Origin: an uncultured Granulosicoccaceae bacterium
GTDB taxonomy: Bacteria > Pseudomonadota > Gammaproteobacteria > Granulosicoccales > Granulosicoccaceae
Direction: 5' to 3'
Assembly (NCBI GenBank): GCA_938008205.1
Contig: CALLLY010000086.1
Coordinates: forward strand, 1 to 39,473
Length of the DNA: 39,473 nucleotides
Shown here: in pieces, positions 1 through 8,055 of the stretch
Layout: every line of letters begins with the position of its first letter
How positions within the stretch are numbered: the stretch's first letter is position 1
Notes under the pieces: generated by a model
Database searches by the model: none
Told to the model about the DNA's origin: nothing
The model's input: only the letters and a program-made list of their open reading frames with translations
Translations under genes and position numbers: made by a program

Positions 1-691
1 TATAGCGGATTATTTCGGCGTGATCAGGCTGTTGTTGGTGTCCGCCAACCGTGGCGTGCACATACACGTATCCATTGATACTGAAATTCGGATCGAGCAC
101 CAGGCCCAACAATCCTTTCTCAACACCGGTGACTACCGGTACTGTGGCAAATGGCTGTGGCAATAATCCGTTTATCGGATCAATAATTCGTATGTTTCCG
201 GTTTGCAGTTCTGCGTAGAACAACCTGCCGTCGGCGGCCAGTGCCATGCGCACCGGCACTTGCGCGTTCTGCAGTACAACCTCTGCGTTAAACCCGGCTG
301 CAAGGCTTGTGATAGAACCAGGCAGTTTGCCATCAATCGCAATAGATACATGATAATCAGATGATCCACGACTATCGACTGATGTGATCGTGTAGGTCGT
401 GGCTGTGGCTTGCGCTACTGGTGTGCCGGTTATGCGGCCGCTAACCGGATCGAACTCCAGCCCGGCAGGCAGTGATGGGCTGATGGAGAGTAGCGTTGCA
501 TGACTATCTGCCAGTGTTTGTGCTGTGTCTGCAAGCACTGCCAACTTTTCTATGGGCTGCGATTGTCGCAACGCAACATGGTTGGTGATCGCTTTGTTCT
601 GTGCAGGCTGTGAGGGATTTTCCTCACAGCCCACTGATAATGTCAGCGCTAAAAGCGGGCATAACAGCAACGAACGGCTGAATAGTCCCAT
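1..691 (-). CDS. PQQ-dependent glucose/sorbosone dehydrogenase-like lipoprotein, 3' part outside window
   Basis: This reading frame runs on the minus strand from an ATG at 691 off the left edge, giving about 230 residues without a stop. An in-frame TAA at 698-700 fixes the ATG as the only sensible start. Residues 1-22 form a lipoprotein signal ending in LSVGC, with Cys22 as the lipid anchor. Residues of about 70-95 contain LPAGLEFDPVSGRITGTP, the signature of a putative Ig (He_PIG) domain. From about residue 145 the pattern ALAADGRLFYAE, then GLLGLVLDPNFSINGYVYV, matches the first blades of the GSDH/aldose sugar dehydrogenase beta-propeller (YliI type). Members oxidise sugars with PQQ in the periplasm. 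It lies 28 bp after the DUF1501 gene and is probably the third gene of that operon. The catalytic and PQQ-binding blades lie outside the window, so activity cannot be judged. Confidence 0.8.
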   Translation of the reverse strand, partial: MGLFSRSLLLCPLLALTLSVGCEENPSQPAQNKAITNHVALRQSQPIEKLAVLADTAQTLADSHATLLSISPSLPAGLEFDPVSGRITGTPVAQATATTYTITSVDSRGSSDYHVSIAIDGKLPGSITSLAAGFNAEVVLQNAQVPVRMALAADGRLFYAELQTGNIRIIDPINGLLPQPFATVPVVTGVEKGLLGLVLDPNFSINGYVYVHATVGGHQQQPDHAEIIRY

Positions 692-719
692 AGACGGTTA
701 TGCACCCGAGTGACTTTAG

Positions 720-1970
720 TTAAACAATGCCAAGTGCGTTCGCGGTGATCTGGTTTGTATCAGGGAATACAGGCGATGCATCGTGGCCCAGGTGATTGGC
801 GATGACTTCGCTAAAAACCTGTCGGAAGTCTACTTCCATCGGCAGGCTGCTTTGATCCCTGATATCGGATGAAACCAGGTCGCTTCCATAGGTGCCACCC
901 TGAACCGCGCCGCCTGTGAGCAGCATTGTCTGGCCGGCGCCGTGGTCGGTACCGCCTGATCCGTTTTCAAAATTGCGGCGGCCAAACTCGGAAAATACCA
1001 CCATGACACAGTCCTGCCATTTGCCGATTGCTTTCATGTCGTTGGCAAAGGTTTCGATACCGCTATTGAGGTCTGACATCAGGTTAGGATGCCGCCCGCC
1101 GGTCACGCCCTGGCCGCTGTGAGTGTCAAAGCCACCTATGCCGGTGTAGTAGATATCAGTGCCCAGGCCGCCACCCTGAACCAGTTGCGATATACCCTGC
1201 AGGGATTGTCCGAAACGGCTACCGGAATACTCGACATTCGGTACGTAGCTGTCGACAATCTGCTGAATTTTTTCAATATTCTGATGTCCTGCCTGAATGG
1301 CGTTTTTAACGGCCAGTACATTGCCACTACCGGTGTGTCTTTCCAGCAGGGCTTTGGCGACCTGCAGTCGCTTAGCGCTTTCGCCCGCAAAGCGCCCATC
1401 GTTGTTATAGGCGAATCCGGAAAGCTTGTTCATTTGCAGCAGGTTAACGTCCGGACCCTGTAATGCCTTGGCGTTGTAGCCAATGGAGATGCACCCGAGA
1501 CTGTGAGGGTTGTAAAGACCTGCATAACGGGCAACCCAGCCGGTTTTGTTGTTGGCATCGAGTGCACTGGTATCACCGGTGTGAAAGACATCTTTGCTGG
1601 TAAAGTGGCTGCGGTTGGCATCGGGGTAACCGACTTTCTGCACCATCGCGAGTTGTCCGTCAGCGTGCAGACTTTGCAAACCCGTTAAATTGGGGTGTAA
1701 ACCGTATTCCGAGGTCGCCGCAGGCCCTGTGGTAAGTTCCAGTGGCGTTTCGATGGACAATGAAGGTCTTCTATCGTGATAAGCACCAATGTTTAGCGGC
1801 ACCGCGGTATTGAGTGAATCATTGCCACCGTCAAGGTTAACCAGTACCAGAAACTTTCTACTGTCTATGGCTTGAGCAACATTTGCCAGTGGTCCAAGTG
1901 CTGCCAGACCGGCGCTCGCAGCACCCAGTTGCAACAGATTTCTTCGTGATAAAGAAAAACGAGTAGTCAT
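720..1970 (-). CDS. DUF1501 family protein, Tat-exported
   Basis: A 416-residue protein of the DUF1501 family, which belongs to the alkaline-phosphatase/sulfatase-like fold. The open frame extends further upstream to 2099, but the ATG at 1970 is the credible start: it has GGAG 5-9 bases upstream and opens a twin-arginine signal peptide with SRRNLLQ at residues 8-14, a hydrophobic stretch, and likely cleavage after AQA near residue 34. The mature protein begins with FLVLVNLDGGNDSLN, and later has YYTGIGGFDTHSGQ and VVFSEFGRR, followed by GTDHGAG. These Asp/His motifs are typical of the family. It starts 13 bp after the DUF1800 gene; the two families are very often encoded as a pair. The substrate is unknown, and an exported metal-dependent hydrolase is an inference from the fold only. 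Confidence 0.88.
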   Translation of the reverse strand: MTTRFSLSRRNLLQLGAASAGLAALGPLANVAQAIDSRKFLVLVNLDGGNDSLNTAVPLNIGAYHDRRPSLSIETPLELTTGPAATSEYGLHPNLTGLQSLHADGQLAMVQKVGYPDANRSHFTSKDVFHTGDTSALDANNKTGWVARYAGLYNPHSLGCISIGYNAKALQGPDVNLLQMNKLSGFAYNNDGRFAGESAKRLQVAKALLERHTGSGNVLAVKNAIQAGHQNIEKIQQIVDSYVPNVEYSGSRFGQSLQGISQLVQGGGLGTDIYYTGIGGFDTHSGQGVTGGRHPNLMSDLNSGIETFANDMKAIGKWQDCVMVVFSEFGRRNFENGSGGTDHGAGQTMLLTGGAVQGGTYGSDLVSSDIRDQSSLPMEVDFRQVFSEVIANHLGHDASPVFPDTNQITANALGIV

Positions 1971-1983
1971 TACAGAGCTCCGG

Positions 1984-3609
1984 TTATTTGATATGAAAGC
2001 TTGGGTGCTGACATAGAATCCATAGCAGATTGCGTAGCTTTCGGCTCTGGTGTGAGGTGTTTTGTGGCGTGTAGTTAACCGGTGTTTCAGTACCGTCATT
2101 ACTGACTTCTGTATTCATGAAGTTGATCAGGTCCTGACGTTCGGTGTCATTCAGGGTGACTCCCAGCAGCATCGCCACGTGATCTATCACTTCTTCGGCA
2201 CCGGTTGCGTCGGCGGGCTGAAGTGCGGCACCAATGTCGTAGCCTGCTTCGAGCTGGTTATTGCGATTGGTAATCAGTTCATTAACGAAATTCGGCATTG
2301 CCACACCAGTGGCATGACTGCTGATTTTGTCGTCACCCTCAGGCCACCCTTCAACACTGGGTGGTCGTGAAGGCACGCTCTCCATGTCGCTCAGGTAGCG
2401 CCGGTATTGCCAGTTACTCTCAGTTAAACCGGTAGTCCTGACCAGTCCGACAACCTGTTCATAAAAGTCACGAACCAGACCTTCTTTTGCAGACTCTGAA
2501 TAAAACGATTCAGATAAAAACAGGGTTTTCAGTGATGGACCAATGTTCAGGTTGTTTTGACGTAAAACTGCTGAAAAAGCGTTTATCAGTGTGTCCGAAG
2601 GGTTTTCACTATGAAAGTACCTAAGTAGTTTTCTGCTTAGGTAGCTGGAAACCAGGTCGGCACCGGTAGCGTCTGTATGCTGCATTGTCAGATCCACCAT
2701 CACGCCGTAGTCGTCATTGCTTAAGTCGTGACTCACGCTATTGCCCAATGGCTGTTTGCTGCCAACCGCTTTGCTCTCCGGATCGAACACCACTTGCGTC
2801 AGTCCGGTGTTGGCGTTGTACTCTCTGCGCCAGCCGGTAAACGCTCGAGAAGCTTCTATAACATCGGTTTCGTTGTAGCCGTTGTCTACCCCCAGGGTGA
2901 ATAACTCCCAGAATTCTCGGGCGTAGTTTTCATTGGGCGCAAATTTGCTATTGTCTGCTCCGTCGAGAAATATGAGCATCGCGCCGTGGCGTGACACATC
3001 AAGCAGAAGGTCGCGAAAGTTACCGGTGCCTCGTTCCCGCAGCATATTAACGAAGTCGATCATCAAGTGATCTTCCTCACCGCGGAATCTTTCGAAATCT
3101 ATACCGAAGTGGTCTTGCCAGAACATGCCCATCACTTCCTGAAAAGCATTCGGGTTGTTCATTAACAGATGCAGGTTCCAGTCGATGACATCCGAAACGC
3201 TTGGAAACTTTCCCTCGAGCCCGGCGGGATCATCGTCATTGATCAGCAGCTCGTGTGCCTCCGTTTCGAAACTCTGGCTGTTGGTGGGGGCGAAGGACAT
3301 CATTTCATCGATATATACCGACAGGCCTTTGGTTTGTACGTCAGCCGGTTTTCCGGGCTCGATGCCGAAATGAGTCCTCGACAGAAAGTGGAGGATATCG
3401 GATTCGGAGATAGTCTCTTTCGGAGCCAGGCTGGAGTCGCTGTAAACGACCGGGTTGATCGAACCGGAGTCCGTAGTGCCCGGATTCGCGGCACCGGGTG
3501 CGGGCGTATCTGACCCGCCGCCGCCACAGGCAACCAGCGCTGTGGTCAGTAAGGTAAGTGTAAATTTTCTGACAAGCCGGCCAGAAGAGTTTACAAGCCT
3601 GATCTCCAT
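1984..3609 (-). CDS. DUF1800 family lipoprotein
   Basis: A 541-residue protein starting at ATG 3609, with AAAGGCG about 8 bases upstream. The N-terminus is a lipoprotein signal ending LVAC, with Cys28, followed by a glycine-rich and Ala/Pro-rich linker (GGGGSDTPAPGAANPG). DUF1800 features follow: ISESDILHFLSRTHFG near residue 70, MGMFWQDHFGID, NENYAREFWELFTLGVDNGY near residue 225, then EASRAFTGW, and a C-terminal SVEGWPEGDD region. The family's role is not established. It is nearly always next to a DUF1501 gene, as here, and the pair is common in marine bacteria and planctomycetes. It is the first gene of the minus-strand operon, and the region upstream is shared with the divergent phn-type transporter. 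Confidence 0.88.
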   Translation of the reverse strand: MEIRLVNSSGRLVRKFTLTLLTTALVACGGGGSDTPAPGAANPGTTDSGSINPVVYSDSSLAPKETISESDILHFLSRTHFGIEPGKPADVQTKGLSVYIDEMMSFAPTNSQSFETEAHELLINDDDPAGLEGKFPSVSDVIDWNLHLLMNNPNAFQEVMGMFWQDHFGIDFERFRGEEDHLMIDFVNMLRERGTGNFRDLLLDVSRHGAMLIFLDGADNSKFAPNENYAREFWELFTLGVDNGYNETDVIEASRAFTGWRREYNANTGLTQVVFDPESKAVGSKQPLGNSVSHDLSNDDYGVMVDLTMQHTDATGADLVSSYLSRKLLRYFHSENPSDTLINAFSAVLRQNNLNIGPSLKTLFLSESFYSESAKEGLVRDFYEQVVGLVRTTGLTESNWQYRRYLSDMESVPSRPPSVEGWPEGDDKISSHATGVAMPNFVNELITNRNNQLEAGYDIGAALQPADATGAEEVIDHVAMLLGVTLNDTERQDLINFMNTEVSNDGTETPVNYTPQNTSHQSRKLRNLLWILCQHPSFHIK

Positions 3610-3683
3610 GTTCGCGCCTTTGTTTTTGCTGTGAGAAACAACTAATCGAACGAGTAGAGGTATTCGGCTTGCCGGGAAATAAC

Positions 3684-3712
3684 TTTATATACAGCCGTGA
3701 ATAGAGCATTAA
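3684..3712 (-). promoter_or_regulatory. Candidate sigma70-type promoter of the DUF1800-DUF1501 operon
   Basis: Read on the minus strand, TTAATG (3712-3707) and TATAAA (3689-3684) are separated by 17 bases. The -10 lies about 75 bases before the DUF1800 ATG. The -35 matches the consensus only in part, so this is a candidate. Confidence 0.35.
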
Positions 3713-3790
3713 ACAAGTGCGAAATCGGGCGCAAATTCTCACTTGACGAGGGTGGAGTGCTACTGCCGAGAATTGCGCGGTACCTACGCG

Positions 3791-3816
3791 GCAAGCATTA
3801 AAGCGTGCACGCTTGC
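3791..3816. promoter_or_regulatory. Candidate operator: perfect 14-bp palindrome with nested inverted repeat
   Basis: AAGCGTGCACGCTT at 3801-3814 is a perfect palindrome. It overlaps a second inverted repeat, GCAAGC (3791-3796) with GCTTGC (3811-3816). It sits near the middle of the divergent region, roughly 190 bases from either start codon. The symmetry fits a dimeric helix-turn-helix regulator. No regulator gene is adjacent, so the protein cannot be named. Confidence 0.4.
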
Positions 3817-3999
3817 GAATGATGCTCACAAGCTAAAACTCTATGTCTGGAAACATCAAATCAGTTCTATCAGGGGTTATAGCCAGGCCGGCCGAGCGAG
3901 AAAAACGGCCTTCGAAACTAACGGGAAATTCGATCTTCAATTGTGTATGCTAGGAGCGAGGCTAAAGCGTCAATATACTGTCCAGTTGGAGGAAAACAG

Positions 4000-5025
4000 T
4001 TGAATATACTACACACAGTTTCAAACCTTATGTCTGGCGTAGCGCGCGTAACAGTGCCTGCGCTTGTCGGAGTCGGATTGTTGTCTTTTGTATCCGGCAC
4101 TGCTGCCGCACAAGATTGTCCGCGTGGTGACCTTGATAAAAAATACTGCGATGTCGATGGTGATCTGGTAGCAGATTTACCGACAGATCCTGCCGAGTGG
4201 GTCGATCCCAAAACCCTGGTGTTTGCCTACACGCCAGTTGAAGATCCGGCGGTGTACAAAGCTGCATGGTCTGATTTCCTGACGCATATGGAATCTGTAA
4301 CAGGCAAGAAGGTGCAGTTCTTTCCGGTTCAATCCAATGCCGCCCAAATTGAAGCCATGCGTTCAGGTCGATTACATGTCGCAGGATTTAATACCGGCTC
4401 CAATCCGTTGGCAGTGAACTGCGCGGGTTTCCGTTCTTTTGTGATTATGGGTCGCGAAGATGATTCCTTTGGCTATGAAATGGAAATTATCACCTACCCG
4501 GGTAGCGGCATTGAAAAAGTAGAGGATATCAAAGGCAAGACTCTGGCATTCACTTCACCAACTTCAAACTCCGGATTCAAGGCACCGTCTGCCATTTTGA
4601 AAGCAGAGTTCGGTATGGTTGCTGAAACCGATTTTAACCCTGAGTTCTCCGGTAAGCATGACAACTCAATTCTGGGTGTTGCCAATAAGGACTACCCGGC
4701 AGCTTCTATTGCTAATTCGGTGAAAGCCAGAATGATCGCCCGCGACGTGATCAAACCCGAACAGGTAACTACTATTTATAAGTCGCAAACCTTTCCAACA
4801 ACCGGGTTTGGTGTTGCACACAACCTTCATCCGGATTTACAAAAGAAAATTGAGGAGTCTTTTTTCACCTTTAAGTGGGTAAAGGAAGACGGCACCCCGA
4901 CCTCACTGAAAAAAGAGTTTGAAAAATCCAAGGAGGGTAAGTTTCTACCTATCACCTATCAGTCACACTGGGAAGTGATTCGAACTATCGATAAAGCTAA
5001 CGAAGTTTCCTACAGCTGTAGTTAG
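4000..5025 (+). CDS. phnD: Phosphate/phosphite/phosphonate ABC transporter, periplasmic binding protein (PhnD family)
   Basis: A 341-residue binding protein. I chose the TTG at 4000 because GGAGG ends 8 bases before it and it gives a clean Sec signal ending TAAAQ near residue 38; the frame is open upstream but has no ribosome site. The mature start contains CDVDGDLVADLPTDP, an Asp-rich segment characteristic of one PhnD subfamily, then FAYTPVEDPAVY. The ligand loop is visible as FTSPTSNSGFKAPSAIL, followed by SGKHDNSILGVANKDYPAAS, both typical of this family. It delivers a phosphorus oxyanion or phosphonate to the PhnE permeases. The sequence alone does not separate phosphonate, phosphite or phosphate-like ligands. 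A 206-base gap with a long hairpin separates it from phnC. The symbol indicates the family and not a proven substrate. Confidence 0.88.
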   Translation: MNILHTVSNLMSGVARVTVPALVGVGLLSFVSGTAAAQDCPRGDLDKKYCDVDGDLVADLPTDPAEWVDPKTLVFAYTPVEDPAVYKAAWSDFLTHMESVTGKKVQFFPVQSNAAQIEAMRSGRLHVAGFNTGSNPLAVNCAGFRSFVIMGREDDSFGYEMEIITYPGSGIEKVEDIKGKTLAFTSPTSNSGFKAPSAILKAEFGMVAETDFNPEFSGKHDNSILGVANKDYPAASIANSVKARMIARDVIKPEQVTTIYKSQTFPTTGFGVAHNLHPDLQKKIEESFFTFKWVKEDGTPTSLKKEFEKSKEGKFLPITYQSHWEVIRTIDKANEVSYSCS

Positions 5026-5062
5026 TTGCATCAGGTTGCAACTCAGCTATGTACGTTGCGTG

Positions 5063-5099
5063 CAAGTAGTGATCTGAGCCGCGCTCAGATTGCTACTTG
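5063..5099 (+). terminator. Long hairpin between phnD and phnC
   Basis: The arms are 5063-5079 and 5083-5099, 17 bases each with a 3-base loop (CGC). They pair everywhere except at two adjacent positions (5070-5071 against 5091-5092). An outer CGTTG at 5055-5059 can pair with CAACG downstream. There is no run of T after the stem on the plus strand, so a classical intrinsic terminator is unlikely. The position, between a binding-protein gene and its ATPase gene, fits a 3' mRNA-stabilising or partial-termination hairpin that lets the binding protein be made in excess. Confidence 0.6.
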
Positions 5100-5231
5100 T
5101 AACAACGCACTCTTACAAAAATAAAAAATTACCGGGGCGTGATAGCTGCCAGGAGCAGTTGTCGCGTGGCGGTGCTATGGCGAATGAGGCCTCTGATGTC
5201 TCAAGTAGTCACCTGACGGTCGGAGCCTGCG

Positions 5232-6035
5232 TTGCTACGAATTACCAATTTATCCAAAAGATATAAAACCGGTGACGATGCACTTAAGGGCGTGTCACTG
5301 GAAGTGCCAGACGGACAAGTGCTTGGACTGATCGGTCCCAGTGGTGCGGGTAAGAGCACGTTGATTCGTTGTGTAAACCGATTAGTGGAACCAACGACTG
5401 GCACGATAGATCTGAACGGGGCACAGTTGCAGCGACTTGGCAGTCGAAAGTTACGCAAGGCACGCCGCCGTATCGGCATGATTTTTCAGGAGTACGCCCT
5501 GGTAGAGCGATTGACGGTCATGGAAAACGTGCTATCCGGAAGACTTGGGTATGTCGGATTCTGGGCCAGTTGGTTTCGCAAATTCCCGCAGGACGATATC
5601 AATGAAGCATTCAGATTACTGGAACGTGTTGGTCTGGATCACATGGTCAACAAGCGTGCCGATGAACTATCCGGTGGGCAGCGTCAGCGCGTCGGGATTG
5701 CACGGGCGTTAATACAAAACCCTGAACTGCTGCTGGTAGATGAGCCAACTGCCTCGCTTGATCCAAAAACTTCACGGCAAATAATGCGTCTGATCTGTGA
5801 ACTGTGTGAAGAACGAAATTTGTCAGCCATTGTGAATATCCATGACGTTGCCCTTGCGCAGTTATTTGTGCAGAGAATTGTCGGACTGCAGGACGGTAAG
5901 ATTGTGTTTGACGGCCCGCCTGACAGCCTGGACTCGGCAGTATTAACTCAAATCTATGGTGAGGAAGACTGGGAAGCAACAACGATAGATGACACTCAGA
6001 CAGACAAACATAGTCTGGAGTTGTCTGGTGAGTGA
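5232..6035 (+). CDS. phnC: Phosphonate-type ABC transporter, ATP-binding protein (PhnC family)
   Basis: A 267-residue ABC ATPase that powers the importer on the cytoplasmic side. The start is TTG at 5232, with CGGAG 6 bases upstream. Walker A is GPSGAGKST at residues 35-43. The Q-loop is in [14 protein letters not shown]. The signature is [16 protein letters not shown]. Walker B is [13 protein letters not shown], and the switch histidine is in NIHD. The stretch [21 protein letters not shown] is typical of PhnC and not of other ABC families. All catalytic elements are present, so it should be active. It overlaps the first permease gene by 8 bases, which suggests translational coupling. Confidence 0.92.
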   Translation: MLRITNLSKRYKTGDDALKGVSLEVPDGQVLGLIGPSGAGKSTLIRCVNRLVEPTTGTIDLNGAQLQRLGSRKLRKARRRIGMIFQEYALVERLTVMENVLSGRLGYVGFWASWFRKFPQDDINEAFRLLERVGLDHMVNKRADELSGGQRQRVGIARALIQNPELLLVDEPTASLDPKTSRQIMRLICELCEERNLSAIVNIHDVALAQLFVQRIVGLQDGKIVFDGPPDSLDSAVLTQIYGEEDWEATTIDDTQTDKHSLELSGE

Positions 6036-6831
6036 CGCACAGGTTGTTCGTCATTGGCGTAAACCACCGACCATAGAGCGCGCCTGGCTGCGCTATGGGT
6101 TGTTGTTGCTTACACTTGTCTACCTTTACTTTTCTGTTGGCTCGTACGATGTCAACTGGGCTCGCGTGGCTGAAGGACTCGATAGAGGCTGGGCATTTAT
6201 CAAAGCATTTGCCAATCCGGATTTTGTATCGAGAAGATCCGACTTTATCGAAGGTATGACCGAAAGCATCATTATGACAGTGACATCCACTGTCGTCGGT
6301 ATCATCATCTCTATACCTATCGCACTAGGTGCAGCCAGCAACCTTGCACCGTTACCGGTGTATCTTTTCTGTCGTGCGATTATTGCGTTATCGCGTGCTC
6401 TTCACGAAATTATTGTCGCTATTTTAATGGTTGCGATATTCGGCTTCGGTCCGCTGGCAGGGTTTATTACTTTGTCATTTGCCACCATCGGGTTTTTATC
6501 CAAACTCCTTGCAGAAGATATTGAGTCGATGGACAAAGCGCAGGCGGAAGCAGTTAAAGCTACCGGCGCCAGTTGGTTGCAGTGGATTAACTATGCGGTG
6601 CAACCGCAGGTTATGCCGAGGCTGATCGGTTTATCCATGTACCGCCTTGACATAAATTTTAGAGAATCAGCGGTGCTGGGGCTGGTAGGTGCCGGGGGTA
6701 TAGGTGCGACACTTAACACCGCCTTTGATCGCTACGAATTCGATACCGCAGCGGCGATTATTATTTCTATCATTGTGATTGTGATGGTACTGGAGTACAG
6801 CTCCAGCCTGATCAGAGGCTGGGTACAGTAG
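6028..6831 (+). CDS. phnE: Phosphonate-type ABC transporter permease (PhnE family), first copy
   Basis: A 267-residue inner-membrane permease. The GTG at 6028 is preferred over an earlier in-frame codon because GGAG lies 7 bases upstream and it gives the usual 8-base overlap with phnC. The first membrane segment is at about residues 20-38 ([15 protein letters not shown]). The permease coupling loop is [20 protein letters not shown], followed by [17 protein letters not shown], both strongly conserved in PhnE. Five to six membrane segments are expected. It is followed immediately, with 1 base of overlap, by a second PhnE-like gene, so the channel is probably a heterodimer. Confidence 0.9.
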   Translation: MSDAQVVRHWRKPPTIERAWLRYGLLLLTLVYLYFSVGSYDVNWARVAEGLDRGWAFIKAFANPDFVSRRSDFIEGMTESIIMTVTSTVVGIIISIPIALGAASNLAPLPVYLFCRAIIALSRALHEIIVAILMVAIFGFGPLAGFITLSFATIGFLSKLLAEDIESMDKAQAEAVKATGASWLQWINYAVQPQVMPRLIGLSMYRLDINFRESAVLGLVGAGGIGATLNTAFDRYEFDTAAAIIISIIVIVMVLEYSSSLIRGWVQ

Positions 6832-7631
6832 TGGCGGGCAAACACGTTTGGCAAAGACGAACTACCACACGGCAACTGCTGATCTGGTTTGGCTGGCTGC
6901 TGCTGGTGGCGATATTTGTTGCCTGCTGGATGTACATATCCAATAGAACCGAGTGGTTTTTTGTTTATGATGCGCCTCGAATTGCCGGTGACATTTTCAG
7001 CCGTGCCACGCCACCGCGCTGGAGTTACATAGAAAAACTCTGGGAGCCTCTGTGGGACACCCTTAACGTGGCGACAATTGGTACTGCACTGTCGCTGATA
7101 TTTGCTATACCCGTTGCGTTTCTTGCGGCGAAAAACACCACCCCCAGCGTGACCTTTGTGCGTCCGATAGCGTTGTTTTTGATTGTTTCGTCGCGCTCTA
7201 TCAATTCCCTGATCTGGGCATTGTTACTGGTGGCCATCATTGGTCCGGGGATACTGGCCGGGACCATCGCCATTGCGTTGAGATCAATCGGCTTTTGTGC
7301 AAAGTTACTTTACGAAGCGATAGAAGAGATCAATACCACACAGGTAGAGGCGATTTCAGCCACTGGCGCGCGACAGTCACAAGTCATAAGCTACGGGATA
7401 TTGCCACAGATTATGCCGGCACTAGCCGGTATCACGGTATTCAGGTGGGATATCAATATTCGCGAATCTACTGTGCTTGGTCTGGTCGGTGCCGGGGGAA
7501 TCGGGCTACAGTTGCAAAGCTCGTTAAATATTCTGGCGTGGCCGCAGGTCGCGTTGATTCTATTGGTGATATTTATCGCTGTTATTGTTAGTGAATGGAT
7601 CTCTGCAATGGTTCGCAAGGCGATTATTTAA
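6831..7631 (+). CDS. phnE: Phosphonate-type ABC transporter permease (PhnE family), second copy
   Basis: A 266-residue permease related to its upstream neighbour. The GTG at 6831 shares its first base with the stop of the first permease. Membrane segments begin near residue 15 (LLIWFGWLLLVAIFVACWMY). The coupling loop reads EAISATGARQSQVISYGILP, followed by [17 protein letters not shown]. The pair of PhnE proteins with one PhnC and one PhnD makes a complete importer. It is the last transporter gene; a 42-base gap leads to the VOC gene, so read-through is likely but not certain. Confidence 0.9.
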   Translation: MAGKHVWQRRTTTRQLLIWFGWLLLVAIFVACWMYISNRTEWFFVYDAPRIAGDIFSRATPPRWSYIEKLWEPLWDTLNVATIGTALSLIFAIPVAFLAAKNTTPSVTFVRPIALFLIVSSRSINSLIWALLLVAIIGPGILAGTIAIALRSIGFCAKLLYEAIEEINTTQVEAISATGARQSQVISYGILPQIMPALAGITVFRWDINIRESTVLGLVGAGGIGLQLQSSLNILAWPQVALILLVIFIAVIVSEWISAMVRKAII

Positions 7632-7673
7632 TTGCAGGTCTAATCTGGTTTAAAGTAAGAACGGTTTACTTGA

Positions 7674-8033
7674 ATGATTGATCACATCAGCATTTCTATT
7701 AGTGATATTGCAGTCAGTCAGCAATTTTATCTGCAGGCACTGGCGCCTCTCGATATGAGTGTGGTCGGTGAAGACAATGGCTGGATCGGGTTTGGTAAAG
7801 ATCAGCAGGGTGTATTCTGGTTTGGTGTTGAAGATGCACCGCTGCAACCAATGCACATCGCCTTTACCGCTGCTACCCGCGACGCGGTGGATCTTTTTTA
7901 TAATGCGGCAATATCATCCGGTGGTAAATGCAACGGCGCACCGGGGGTCAGAGTGCGTTACCACGCAAATTATTACGCTGCCTTTGTTCTGGACCCTGAC
8001 GGGCACAACATTGAAGCGGTTTGTCATCACTGA
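7674..8033 (+). CDS. VOC (glyoxalase/dioxygenase-fold) family protein
   Basis: A 119-residue protein of the vicinal oxygen chelate fold, long enough for one complete pair of beta-alpha-beta-beta-beta modules. Likely metal ligands are His4 (MIDHISIS), His61 (MHIAFTA) and Glu114 in the ending DPDGHNIEAVCHH, which is the classic H-H-E spacing for a metal-bound VOC site. The ATG at 7674 has only a weak ribosome site. It follows the transporter genes on the same strand and precedes a GNAT gene by 22 bases. VOC proteins act on many small molecules (glyoxalase, ring cleavage, antibiotic resistance). The substrate cannot be read from sequence, and a role with the imported phosphorus compound is only a guess from location. 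Confidence 0.8.
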   Translation: MIDHISISISDIAVSQQFYLQALAPLDMSVVGEDNGWIGFGKDQQGVFWFGVEDAPLQPMHIAFTAATRDAVDLFYNAAISSGGKCNGAPGVRVRYHANYYAAFVLDPDGHNIEAVCHH

Positions 8034-8055
8034 TTGGTCGCGGAGGTGAGTTGAA

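Larger units (their letters stand above)
3610..3999. other. Divergent intergenic region between DUF1800 gene and phnD-type gene
   Basis: This 390-base gap carries regulatory sequence for both directions and no convincing gene. Short frames in it have no ribosome site and no recognisable product. It contains the palindrome at 3801-3814, a promoter-like element for the minus-strand operon at 3684-3712, and a small hairpin with arms AGGCCG (3885-3890) and CGGCCT (3906-3911). I looked for a Pho box (two direct CTGTCAT-like repeats) and did not find a clear one. The plus-strand promoter could not be assigned: TATGCT at 3946-3951 and TATACT at 3974-3979 are possible -10 elements, but neither has a good -35. 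Confidence 0.6.

Noticed and set aside
3341-3829. 162-codon minus-strand open frame overlapping the DUF1800 start region
   Set aside because: It lies largely in another frame of the DUF1800 gene, has no ribosome site and no protein-like pattern.
3610-3999. Pho box upstream of the phnD-type gene
   Set aside because: No pair of CTGTCAT-like direct repeats with the correct spacing was found.
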